Assembly (NCBI GenBank): GCA_017466365.1
Contig: JAFTUG010000016.1
Span: 62,001 to 126,000, forward strand
Direction: 5' to 3'
DNA: 64,000 bases
DNA from: Clostridia bacterium
Lineage (GTDB): Bacteria > Bacillota > Clostridia > Oscillospirales > Acutalibacteraceae
A program made the position numbers and the translations under genes. Numbering within the stretch: position 1 is the stretch's first letter; each line of letters begins with the position of its first letter. Shown here piece by piece: positions 44,650-52,957 of the stretch. The notes beneath the pieces are model-generated. The model was not told the DNA's origin and did not search any database. It was given only the letters and a program-made list of their open reading frames with translations.

Positions 44650-45111
44650 ATGTCATTTATAAAAGCAAAAGAGCATTTGCAGAAATACGGAATGGAAAAT
44701 CTTGTTATGGAATTTGACGTTTCATCCGCAACGGTAGGGGAGGCGGCAATTGCGGTAGGCTGCACCGAGGGTGAAATTGCCAAAACACTTTCTTTCATCG
44801 TTGAGGAAAAACCCATTCTTATTGTTGTTGCGGGCGATGTTAAAATCGATAACGCAAAATACAGAGCAGAGTTTCACACCAAAGCAAAAATGATTCAGTT
44901 TGAAAATGTTGAGGAATTGACGGGTCACGCCGTCGGAGGAGTTTGTCCGTTCGGAAGGAACGAAAATGTTACTGTTTATCTTGATGAATCACTTAAACGT
45001 TTTGATATAGTTTACCCTGCCTGCGGAAGCTCCAACAGCGCCGTAAAGCTTACGATTCCGCAGCTTGAAAAGGCATCTGAATTCCTGAAATGGGTTGATA
45101 TATCCAAATAA
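44650..45111 (+). CDS. YbaK/EbsC aminoacyl-tRNA deacylase family protein
   Basis: 153 residues from the ATG at 44650 after GGGAGG. The fold shows EIAKTLSFIVEEKPILIVVAGD, the conserved K in DNAKYR, and GHAVGGVCPFG. It hydrolyses misacylated tRNA such as Cys-tRNA(Pro). Own promoter likely at about 44585-44612. Confidence 0.88.
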   Translation: MSFIKAKEHLQKYGMENLVMEFDVSSATVGEAAIAVGCTEGEIAKTLSFIVEEKPILIVVAGDVKIDNAKYRAEFHTKAKMIQFENVEELTGHAVGGVCPFGRNENVTVYLDESLKRFDIVYPACGSSNSAVKLTIPQLEKASEFLKWVDISK

Positions 45112-45115
45112 AACA

Positions 45116-45153
45116 CAGCGGTTGCTTCTTAATGATGAACAACCGCTGTTTCT
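45116..45153. terminator. Terminator YbaK/PRTase
   Basis: ACAGCGGTTG and CAACCGCTGT around a loop, then TTCTTTTTT on the plus strand; convergent genes. Confidence 0.8.
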
Positions 45154-45156
45154 TTT

Positions 45157-45801
45157 TTAAAGCTTTGAGAAGCCGTGGCAATTGATGAGAGCATCAAGCT
45201 TTTTGCCTTCCTTGCACAGCGGACACTCGTGAGAGGGGCAGGTGAAATAACCTTCCAAATCGTTCGGGTTGAAAACGGAATTTACCGTATATCCGTCGCA
45301 TTCCTCTGCTGTTGCGAAAATTGAGGCAATACCAACAACCTCGCCGCCGTAGTATTTAACTGCCTCAACAGCCGCCTTTGCGGTAGCACCCGTTGCAACG
45401 GAAACTGCAAGCACAAGAACATGCTTTCCTTTAATCATGGGAACAATATTATCTCTGAACATAAGCTGTGAACCGCTTGTGATTTCGGGAGTTACAACAT
45501 AAATGGTCTGGTGAGCGTTTATGTTCATAAGATTCTGTTTTGTGAGCTCATTGGCAAGGCATGTGCCGATAACCTCTGTTCCGTCAAGGCAGAGAATAGT
45601 GTCAACAATTTTAACCTTATAGTTATAGTGGGCGCAAAGCTCCTGTGCAACGGCTTTAGCCTCGGAAAGTCTGGATTTCTGTGCGGCAACGTCAATATAA
45701 TAGTTGCTGTGAGAATGGCTTGTTGCAAAGTGACCCTGGGCAACACGAAGGAAAAGGTTGTTTCTCTTGGTTTTGATTTTTGTAATGTTGGTTGTCGGCA
45801 T
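45157..45801 (-). CDS. Phosphoribosyltransferase-like protein
   Basis: 214 residues from the ATG at 45801 (GGAGGG ahead). Layout of a type I PRTase of the orotate kind. The PRPP loop normally has two acidic residues (VDDV-x-TTG); here it reads VLVLAVSVATGAT, so the pair is lost while the TG is kept. A C-terminal CPSHECPLC cluster may bind zinc. It may be a regulator or a PRPP-independent enzyme. Monocistronic. Confidence 0.65.
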   Translation of the reverse strand: MPTTNITKIKTKRNNLFLRVAQGHFATSHSHSNYYIDVAAQKSRLSEAKAVAQELCAHYNYKVKIVDTILCLDGTEVIGTCLANELTKQNLMNINAHQTIYVVTPEITSGSQLMFRDNIVPMIKGKHVLVLAVSVATGATAKAAVEAVKYYGGEVVGIASIFATAEECDGYTVNSVFNPNDLEGYFTCPSHECPLCKEGKKLDALINCHGFSKL

Positions 45802-45905
45802 AAAAACCCTCCTTGATTGGATTGTTAATTGCATTTTACAACATATTGATGCATTTTGCAATAATAATTATAAAATATATTCTTGTTTATTATGGAAGAT
45901 GCTGT

Positions 45906-47222
45906 TTATTCGGTTACAGGTTTATTGATTCCCTTGACAACATTAAAGCCGAATTTTACCCTGACCTTGAACCTGCCCTTTTCGTGTTTGGGCATTTCGG
46001 GGAATATTTCGCCGTATTTGAATGCGCGTTTCAGAATTTTGGCGGTGTCTTTATTTTCGGCAAAATTCTTTGTTGCAATCGGCTTTGACCATTTTTCGCC
46101 TATGGTTTCATAGCTGTCATAGGTCAGGTCGGCAGGGGAAATGTTACCGCTGAAAAGATAAGCAAAGCTGTTGCCGCAGCCCTTGAAATCGCCGAGCAGC
46201 CACGATGCACCCGTATCGTTGAGTGCGGTGAGCGAATAATCGAGATTTTCCTCCGAACGGATTTTGCAGACTACAAACGGTACGTTGCGGCTTTTGAGCG
46301 AGCGAATTGAGTTGATTAGCGCATCTGTTTCAAATGTTGTTCTGAAATGAGAATAGAGACCGTAGGCAATATTGTCGGCGTGATATTCGTTTTCGCTCGG
46401 CAATGTGTCGGTATCAAAAGGTGCCTGCATAATAAGAATGTGTTTATCGCCGATGTTTCTGATTGCTTTGTATATTCTTCTGTAGAATTTGTGGAGTGTA
46501 TCGAGCTTTTTCTCCCAGTCTGCAACATAATGCAGCGGACGGTTAAGCAAATCATAGGCGGCAACTGCGGGCTCATCTTTATAGTGAGCCGCAACCTGTG
46601 TCCAGAGCTTTATAACGGCATTTCTTGCCTCAAAGCCGTCTTTGCCTGAATCAAAAAGAATGCTTTTTTCGCCCGTGCCGCATGAGGAGCTGCTGTTTTG
46701 AAATCCCGGTGCGGAATGAAGGTCGAAAATAACATAAATACCAAGTTTTTTGCATTTTTCAACAAGAAAGTCAAGCCGCTCAAAATCAATATCGCCCTTG
46801 CAGTTTTCCTTTCGGTAAAGATATCTGTAGCGCAAAGGGATTCTCACACAGTTTGCTCCGAGCTTTCTGATATATTTCAGGTCGGCAGGGGATATGAATG
46901 CTTCGTTATATTTTTTAACAAGCTCTCTTGCACCGTAACGTCCGAAACGGCTTTCAAGAGAAGCGAAAACATCGTAGCTGCGTGAATTTTCATCGAGGTC
47001 GGCTTTGGTGAAATAAAAAAGGTCATCGTTAAGGTTTATTCCGCGAAGTGATTGATATGCACCGCATTCGGAAACAAAGCCGCCGTTTTCGGTGTGAAGG
47101 AAATCCTCATCTGTCAGCGGACGGGGCGCAGCTGCCTTCATGTAGCCGTAAACGGTGGGTATTGCCGCCGCCGCAACTCCTGCCGCACAGCCTGCCGCAA
47201 GAATTTTTTCGCTGTCTGTCAT
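45906..47222 (-). CDS. GH5-like protein lacking catalytic glutamates
   Basis: 438 residues. N-terminal hydrophobic helix (AAGCAAGVAAAAIPTVYGY), then a GH5 barrel clearly paralogous to 22413-23654 (LTDEDFLHT, VRIPLRYRYLY, FDLHSAPGFQN, YKDEPAVAAYDLLN). The acid/base NEP is NRP, and the nucleophile position of VPMMMGEF is VPFVVCKI. Both catalytic Glu are therefore lost. It may bind a glycan at the membrane without cutting it. Last gene of the topB operon, start overlapping the VanZ stop by 4 nt. Confidence 0.75.
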   Translation of the reverse strand: MTDSEKILAAGCAAGVAAAAIPTVYGYMKAAAPRPLTDEDFLHTENGGFVSECGAYQSLRGINLNDDLFYFTKADLDENSRSYDVFASLESRFGRYGARELVKKYNEAFISPADLKYIRKLGANCVRIPLRYRYLYRKENCKGDIDFERLDFLVEKCKKLGIYVIFDLHSAPGFQNSSSSCGTGEKSILFDSGKDGFEARNAVIKLWTQVAAHYKDEPAVAAYDLLNRPLHYVADWEKKLDTLHKFYRRIYKAIRNIGDKHILIMQAPFDTDTLPSENEYHADNIAYGLYSHFRTTFETDALINSIRSLKSRNVPFVVCKIRSEENLDYSLTALNDTGASWLLGDFKGCGNSFAYLFSGNISPADLTYDSYETIGEKWSKPIATKNFAENKDTAKILKRAFKYGEIFPEMPKHEKGRFKVRVKFGFNVVKGINKPVTE

Positions 47223-47650
47223 CCTTGTTTCCTCCTTTTTAATTTACGATAAATGAAAATCAAAGCAGTCAGCACTGCAGCTCCTGCCGCCGCACCTATG
47301 CTGTCGATTATGATGTCTGTTATCTGGCACGCGCGTCCTTCAACAAAAAGCTGGTGCACCTCGTCGGTTACGGCATATAAAGCCGATATAATAACCGAAA
47401 GAAACGGTCTGAAATAACCGTATGAACGGTATAATGCGTTATATAAAAGAACAGAAAGACCTGCATATTCGAGGAAATGAGCGCAGGTTCTTATAAAATC
47501 GCTGCTGAGTTCAAAGCCGAAAATGATGATGAGCTTATCGCTCAAGCTTTGGGATTCGTCACCCTTCTGGGCGGATAAAATAAATATAACAGCCATGCAC
47601 AGCAGGACAGCCGCCCATGAGAAAATCAGTGGCTTTTTGACGGATTTCAT
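47219..47650 (-). CDS. VanZ-like membrane protein
   Basis: 143 residues, four membrane segments. VanZ core: IFILSAQKGDESQSLS, HFLEYAGLSVLLYNA, ALYAVTDEVHQLFVEGRACQITDIIIDSIGAAAG. VanZ is linked to teicoplanin resistance in Enterococcus; in most genomes the function is unknown. Start overlaps the upstream stop by one nt (TGATG). Confidence 0.87.
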   Translation of the reverse strand: MKSVKKPLIFSWAAVLLCMAVIFILSAQKGDESQSLSDKLIIIFGFELSSDFIRTCAHFLEYAGLSVLLYNALYRSYGYFRPFLSVIISALYAVTDEVHQLFVEGRACQITDIIIDSIGAAAGAAVLTALIFIYRKLKRRKQG

Positions 47651-49272
47651 CAGTCATACCTCTTTGCACCGATGAAGGAGACCGTGCTTTCGGAATTGAG
47701 AATAGTGATTCCTTCAACCTCCTCGGAGGTTACAAATCGGCTTGAACGTGAGCAGAGAGGATAGCAGATTCCCTGCTGAAGGATGAAGTTTTCAGCGGTA
47801 AAGCAGCCGCCTAAAAGCTCGCTGTCACCCTCAACCTGAAGCAGTCGGTCAATAATCATGCCGTATTCTTCGGAGCTGAAGCGGAACACACCGCCGTTTT
47901 CAAGAGAGGCGAAGAAGTCAACCGCACTTTCATCCTCGGCTTCTATTCCTGAAAGTGCAATCTGATAATCACCGCTTGACACCGACTTTGCAATTTCTTC
48001 GGCAGAGGCGTTTTCGATTGTGATTGCAAGGCTTATGCCCATTGCCTGCTGCCATATCTGAAGCTGCCTGCGAACGGCAGAATCAAGCGATTCGGGGCAA
48101 AGAACGGTGAGGGTAACTTTGCTTACCGCAAGCTCTCCGAGACCCGTCTGCCAAAGCGCCGAGGCAGAATCTTTATCATATACAATTTCGGGAGTCTGCG
48201 AACCGACGGCAGCTCTGTAGTTGAGACTTCCTGCCGAACAGCTTTTGGGAACAAATCCCGTTTGCGGAGTGCCGTTTATGCTGTCAAATTCAAAAAGACT
48301 TCTGTTGATTGAGAAGCAGAGAGCCTTACGGATATTTGCATTTTTAAGGCTCGAATCCGAGCAGTTGAAAATGAATCCGTAAACGGAATTCTCATTTTCT
48401 TTTGTAACAACCGTGCCTTCGGGGGTTTTGCAGTCGGGAGGCAAAAGAGCGGCTCCGAGCGACTGCGCCTCAAGCTTGTTGATTATATTTTTCAATTCCG
48501 GAATAAAGCTGAAAATAACGGAAGCAGGCATAACATCGTCTGCTCTGACATATTCGCTGTTTTTTCTGATGATAAGCTGTGAGGATGAATCCCATGCGGT
48601 GATATAAAACGGTCCGTTGCAGAGAATGTGCTTATAAGTAAGACCGTATCTGCCGCCCATAGCGTTGTAAAATTCCTCGTTGCAGGGCATGAAAACGCCC
48701 TCGCTGAATCTTTCAAGCATATCGCTGCAGGGTTCACGCAGGCTTATAACAAGAGTGTAATCATCGGGTGCGGTAACGCCGAGTGCCGAAGAGTCAAGCT
48801 TTCCCGAATAGATTTCCGTTGCGTTTGTTATGGCAAAAAGTCTGTGCGCAAGCGAAGAATTGATTTCAGGCGAAACAGCTCTCTGCATTGCAAAAACAAA
48901 ATCGTGTGCCGTTACGGGTGCAACATTAAACTTATTATAAAATTCTTCGCCGAACTCTTTTTTTATTACATTGGGGCATTTCCATTTTGTATCCTGCTTA
49001 AGCTTGAAGGTATATGTCAGCCCGTCGGGAGAAATTTCCCAGCTTTCGGCAATGCCGGGAATTACCTCGCCGCTTTCGGAAAGGCGTACAAGTCCCTCAA
49101 AAATGTTGTTTATTACAATCTGTGCCGGAGTATCGCCTGCATATTGAGGGTCAAGAGTCGATGGTGAAGCATCAAGGGCATAGGATATTGACCCGCCCGT
49201 TCCGTCGTCGGAACATGAGGCAAGTGAGAATATCAGTATGAGTGCCAATGCTAAAGAAAGAAAACGCTTCAT
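47650..49272 (-). CDS. Oligopeptide-binding lipoprotein (SBP family 5)
   Basis: 540 residues from the ATG at 49272. Lipobox LASC, so it is a surface lipoprotein. SBP_bac_5 features: SPSTLDPQYAGDTPAQIVINNIFEGL, PGIAESWEISPDGLTYTFKLK. It would deliver peptides to an Opp-type ABC transporter, but no permease is near. Start overlaps the topB stop by 4 nt. Confidence 0.87.
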   Translation of the reverse strand: MKRFLSLALALILIFSLASCSDDGTGGSISYALDASPSTLDPQYAGDTPAQIVINNIFEGLVRLSESGEVIPGIAESWEISPDGLTYTFKLKQDTKWKCPNVIKKEFGEEFYNKFNVAPVTAHDFVFAMQRAVSPEINSSLAHRLFAITNATEIYSGKLDSSALGVTAPDDYTLVISLREPCSDMLERFSEGVFMPCNEEFYNAMGGRYGLTYKHILCNGPFYITAWDSSSQLIIRKNSEYVRADDVMPASVIFSFIPELKNIINKLEAQSLGAALLPPDCKTPEGTVVTKENENSVYGFIFNCSDSSLKNANIRKALCFSINRSLFEFDSINGTPQTGFVPKSCSAGSLNYRAAVGSQTPEIVYDKDSASALWQTGLGELAVSKVTLTVLCPESLDSAVRRQLQIWQQAMGISLAITIENASAEEIAKSVSSGDYQIALSGIEAEDESAVDFFASLENGGVFRFSSEEYGMIIDRLLQVEGDSELLGGCFTAENFILQQGICYPLCSRSSRFVTSEEVEGITILNSESTVSFIGAKRYD

Positions 49273-51446
49273 TTGTTTTCCTCCATCCATTTTGCAAGCT
49301 GGTCGGCAAGCGGGTTGCTTGCGGTTTTTTGCTTGGACTGCTGCTGCATATATTTTGCGACGTCTCTCTTGCCTGCGCCCGAGCTTTCTTTTCTCTTTTC
49401 AAAATCGGAGAGTTTTTCTCTGTAACCGCATACACAGAAAAAGGCTTTTTTATCGCCCTCGCCGCGCATTTCAAGCTTTTTGTGGCATTCGGGACATCTT
49501 GCATTTGTAACAACAGAAATACTCTTTCGGTAGCCGCATTCTCTGTCCTGACAAACAAGCATTTTGCCTTTTTTGCCGTTAACCTCGAGAAGATATTTGC
49601 CGCATTCCGGGCAAGCCTCACGAGTCATATTATCGTGTCTGTATTTGGCTTCGCTTGATTTTACGGATGAAACGAGAGCCGTTGCATATAAACGCATTTC
49701 TTCGATGAATTTTTTATCGTCTGCGCTGCCCTTTGCAATGAGTGAAAGCCTTTGCTCCCATCTTGCGGTAAGCTCTGCGGATTTGAGGTCGGGCGGTACG
49801 ATTTCGATAAGCTGTTTGCCCTTTGAGGTGGGGAATATCTCCTTGCCTCTGCGTTCAACGCAGAAAGAATCAAAGAGCTTTTCGATTATATCCGCTCTTG
49901 TGGCAGGTGTACCGAGACCGCCTGCAGTTTTAAGAGCATCTTTAAGCGAGCCGTCGTCAACCTGACCTGTCGGATTTTCCATTGCGGAAAGAAGAGTTGC
50001 TTCGGTATATCTTGCAGGAGGAGTTGTTTTGCCCGCAACAATTCTTACGCCCTTCGGGAATACGGGCTGACCCTGCGAGAGAGCAGGCAATTGCTGCGAA
50101 ACAACATCATCATCGCCGTCTTCCTCATCATTGAGCGACGAATCATAGAGGGCTTTCCAGCCTGCGGATTTGACAGCCTGACCCTTTGTGTAGAATTTAT
50201 GCTTGCCGATTGTAACAGTAACCTGCATTTCATCATATTCAAACGGTGCGCTCAATACCGCAAGAAAACGGCGCACAACCAAATCGTAGATATGCCTTTC
50301 TTCACGGGTTAGCTTGTTGAGGTCAACATACTGCTCCGTGGGAATGATTGCATGGTGGTCAGTTACCTTTGCATCGTTGACGATGTATTTTGTCGGAATC
50401 GGTTTTGAACGCAAAACAGCATTTGCGGCATCTTTATAAGGACCGATTGCGATTGCGCGCAGTCTTTCGGGAAGAGTTGCGGCAACGTCTTTTGTTATAT
50501 ATCTTGAATCCGTTCTCGGATAGGTGAGAAGCTTATGAGTTTCGTAAAGACTCTGCATGAGCGAAAGAGTCTGCTTTGCGGAATAACCGTATTTTTTGTT
50601 GGCATCTCTCTGGAGCTCGGTGAGGTCGTAGGCTGCGGGGGGAGCTTTGAATTTATAGGTCTTTTTCACCTCGGAAAGAGTGCCTCTCTGACCTTTTACG
50701 GCATCCGCAACAGCCTGCGCATCGGCGGCATCAAAGAATCTTGCCTGATTGCGAGAATCTTTATATATAGCCGAAAAGCCGTCAAAATCAGCCTTTACGG
50801 TGAAATAATCCTTGGGTCGGAATTTAAGAATTTCTTCTTCACGCTTAACTATCATTGCGAGGGTGGGAGTCTGAACCCTGCCTGCAGAAAGCTGCGCATT
50901 ATGCTTGCAGGTGAGCGCACGGCTTACGTTTAGACCTATAAGCCAGTCAGCTTCCGCTCTGCACTGTGCACTTTTATAGAGATTATCATACTGTGAAGCA
51001 GGCTTAAGAGCAGCAAAGCCTTCACGGATTGCCTTGTCTGTCTGCGAAGAAATCCAGAGGCGAAGCATGGGCTTTCTGCAGTTTGCTTTTTTGATTATCC
51101 AGCGGGCTACCAATTCACCTTCACGCCCCGCATCGGTTGCGATAACAACCTTATCAACCTCGTTGCTGCCCAAAAGCGAGCTTACAGCCTTGAATTGCTT
51201 TGAGGTTTGACCGATAACAACAAGCTTCATATTTTTCGGCAGCATGGGCAAATCCTCCATGCGCCAGGTTTTGTATTTATTATCGTAGGCCTCGGGGTCG
51301 GCAAGAGTGACAAGATGACCCAGTGCCCATGTGATTATATATTTATCGCCGATTATGCAGCCGTTGCCGTTTTTCTTGCATCCTAGAACTCGGGCGATAT
51401 CCCTTGCAACAGACGGCTTTTCGGTTAAAACAAGAGTTTTTGCCAA
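49269..51446 (-). CDS. topB: DNA topoisomerase III
   Basis: 725 residues from the TTG at 51446 after GGAGAG. Toprim start LVLTEKPSVARDIARVLG and DAGREGELVARW; active Tyr in LLTYPRTDSRYI; three C-terminal Cys4-type pieces, CPECGKYLL, CQDRECGY and CPECHKKL. Type IA enzyme that decatenates DNA during replication and recombination. First gene of an operon with overlapping lipoprotein, VanZ and GH5-like genes. Confidence 0.93.
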   Translation of the reverse strand: MAKTLVLTEKPSVARDIARVLGCKKNGNGCIIGDKYIITWALGHLVTLADPEAYDNKYKTWRMEDLPMLPKNMKLVVIGQTSKQFKAVSSLLGSNEVDKVVIATDAGREGELVARWIIKKANCRKPMLRLWISSQTDKAIREGFAALKPASQYDNLYKSAQCRAEADWLIGLNVSRALTCKHNAQLSAGRVQTPTLAMIVKREEEILKFRPKDYFTVKADFDGFSAIYKDSRNQARFFDAADAQAVADAVKGQRGTLSEVKKTYKFKAPPAAYDLTELQRDANKKYGYSAKQTLSLMQSLYETHKLLTYPRTDSRYITKDVAATLPERLRAIAIGPYKDAANAVLRSKPIPTKYIVNDAKVTDHHAIIPTEQYVDLNKLTREERHIYDLVVRRFLAVLSAPFEYDEMQVTVTIGKHKFYTKGQAVKSAGWKALYDSSLNDEEDGDDDVVSQQLPALSQGQPVFPKGVRIVAGKTTPPARYTEATLLSAMENPTGQVDDGSLKDALKTAGGLGTPATRADIIEKLFDSFCVERRGKEIFPTSKGKQLIEIVPPDLKSAELTARWEQRLSLIAKGSADDKKFIEEMRLYATALVSSVKSSEAKYRHDNMTREACPECGKYLLEVNGKKGKMLVCQDRECGYRKSISVVTNARCPECHKKLEMRGEGDKKAFFCVCGYREKLSDFEKRKESSGAGKRDVAKYMQQQSKQKTASNPLADQLAKWMEENK

Positions 51447-51647
51447 AAAAATCTCTCCGTTTCTTATTATGTAGGTGATTATAATTATACAGTATAAATA
51501 TATCACACTTTATACGAAATTTCATCCCTTTTTAATATAAATTTTTTAAAAATTAAACACAAAAAATTTTTTGATATTTATATCAATTTTTAAAAAACTG
51601 TGTTATAATTGCAAATCATATGGATGACATAAAAAGGAGAGATAAAA

Positions 51648-52634
51648 ATGAGCATTCGTATAGGAATTATGGGATACGGAAATCTCGGCAGAGGAATTGA
51701 GTGCGCCGTTAAAAAGAACAGCGACCTTGAGCTTGTTGCGGTTTTTTCACGCAGAAATCCCGAAACCGTTAAAATTCTTACCGAAACCGCAAAGGTTTAT
51801 TCCGTAAGCGAAATAATGAACTTCAAGGATAAGATAGATGTTCTTATCCTATGCGGAGGCAGCGCAACAGACCTCCCCGTGCAGACCCCCGAATATGCAA
51901 AGAGCTTTACCGTTGTTGACAGCTTTGATACTCATGCAAAGATTCCCGAGCATTTTGCGGCTGTTGATGCGGCAGCGAAGGAGGGCGGGAATATTGCCGT
52001 TATCTCATGCGGATGGGATCCCGGCATGTTTTCATTAAGCCGTCTTTATGCAAATGTCATTCTTCCCGACGGAAACGATTATACTTTTTGGGGAAAGGGC
52101 GTAAGTCAGGGTCATTCCGATGCAATCAGAAGAATTGAGGGCGTTGCGGATGCTAAACAGTATACAATTCCTGTTGATGCGGCTCTTGAAGCTGTGAGAA
52201 GCGGCTCAAATCCGGAGCTTACCGTTCGTGATAAGCACATCAGAGAATGCTTTGTTGTTGCCGAGGATGGTGCGGATAAAGCGAGAATCGAGAGCGAAAT
52301 TGTGAATATGCCGAACTATTTTGCTGATTACAACACCATAGTTCACTTCATTTCAAAGGAAGAGCTTATCCGTGACCACAGCGGAATTCCTCACGGCGGA
52401 TTCGTTATCAGAACGGGCAAAACGGGCTGGAATGATGAGCATAATCACGTTATCGAATACAGCCTCAAGCTTGATTCAAACCCCGAATTTACCGCAAGTG
52501 TTATTGCTGCATGTGCAAGAGCGGCATATCGGATGAAGAGCGAAGGCATGACGGGCTGCAAAACAATGTTTGATATTCCGCCCGCATATTTGAGCGCAGA
52601 GAGTGCAGAAACACTCCGTAAGAAATTGTTATAA
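51648..52634 (+). CDS. ddh: meso-diaminopimelate dehydrogenase
   Basis: 328 residues. NADP site IGIMGYGNLGRGIECAV, CGGSATDLPVQTP, SCGWDPGMFSLSRLYAN and GKGVSQGHSDAIRRIEGV are specific to Ddh. Converts tetrahydrodipicolinate and ammonia directly to meso-DAP for peptidoglycan and lysine. -10 TATAAT at 51604. ATG follows AAGGAGAG. Confidence 0.95.
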   Translation: MSIRIGIMGYGNLGRGIECAVKKNSDLELVAVFSRRNPETVKILTETAKVYSVSEIMNFKDKIDVLILCGGSATDLPVQTPEYAKSFTVVDSFDTHAKIPEHFAAVDAAAKEGGNIAVISCGWDPGMFSLSRLYANVILPDGNDYTFWGKGVSQGHSDAIRRIEGVADAKQYTIPVDAALEAVRSGSNPELTVRDKHIRECFVVAEDGADKARIESEIVNMPNYFADYNTIVHFISKEELIRDHSGIPHGGFVIRTGKTGWNDEHNHVIEYSLKLDSNPEFTASVIAACARAAYRMKSEGMTGCKTMFDIPPAYLSAESAETLRKKLL

Positions 52635-52643
52635 TAAACAAAA

Positions 52644-52680
52644 AAGACTGCTTCACCGTGAATGGTGAGGCAGTTTTTTG
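52644..52680 (+). terminator. Terminator of ddh
   Basis: AAGACTGCTTCACC, loop GTGAA, TGGTGAGGCAGTTTTTTG. Confidence 0.85.
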
Positions 52681-52690
52681 TGGTCAAAAT

Positions 52691-52788
52691 GTACAAATTA
52701 GCAAGCTTCAATTTGTACAAAACAGAGAAAACAAAAAAATCGTAATATTTTTGTGTAACATTTTGTAATTCTCGTCATTTATATATGA
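52691..52788 (+). promoter_or_regulatory. Conserved upstream element, copy C
   Basis: GTACAAATT and AATTTGTAC (a clean 9-nt dyad around AGCAAGCTTC), AGAGAAAAC, GTAACA (52755), 13 nt, GTCAT then TTATATATGA. About 55 nt later GAAAGAGGGCGG and ATG GTT TAG. Belongs with 2236-2333 and 37072-37168. The sigma-A promoter of the peptidase gene follows at 52907-52935. Confidence 0.65.
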
Positions 52789-52906
52789 GGGCAAAAATTA
52801 CAGGGGATTATATCCTTTAATTTGCTTTCATCAATGACGAAAGAGGGCGGTTCCAATGGTTTAGCATATGTTACAAAATTGTGCAAAAAGTTGACAAAAC
52901 TGTAAT

Positions 52907-52957
52907 TTGACACAAATAATTCCAAATGGTAAAATTAAGGAGGTAAAAATGACTTGA
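52907..52957 (+). promoter_or_regulatory. Promoter and unusual start of M23 gene
   Basis: TTGACA, 17 nt, TAAAAT (52907-52935), then AGGAGG (52938-52943). The ATG at 52949 has the best spacing but reads ATG ACT TGA. The real frame opens with TTG at 52954, overlapping that TGA. The two-codon ORF may set up termination-reinitiation. Confidence 0.6.
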
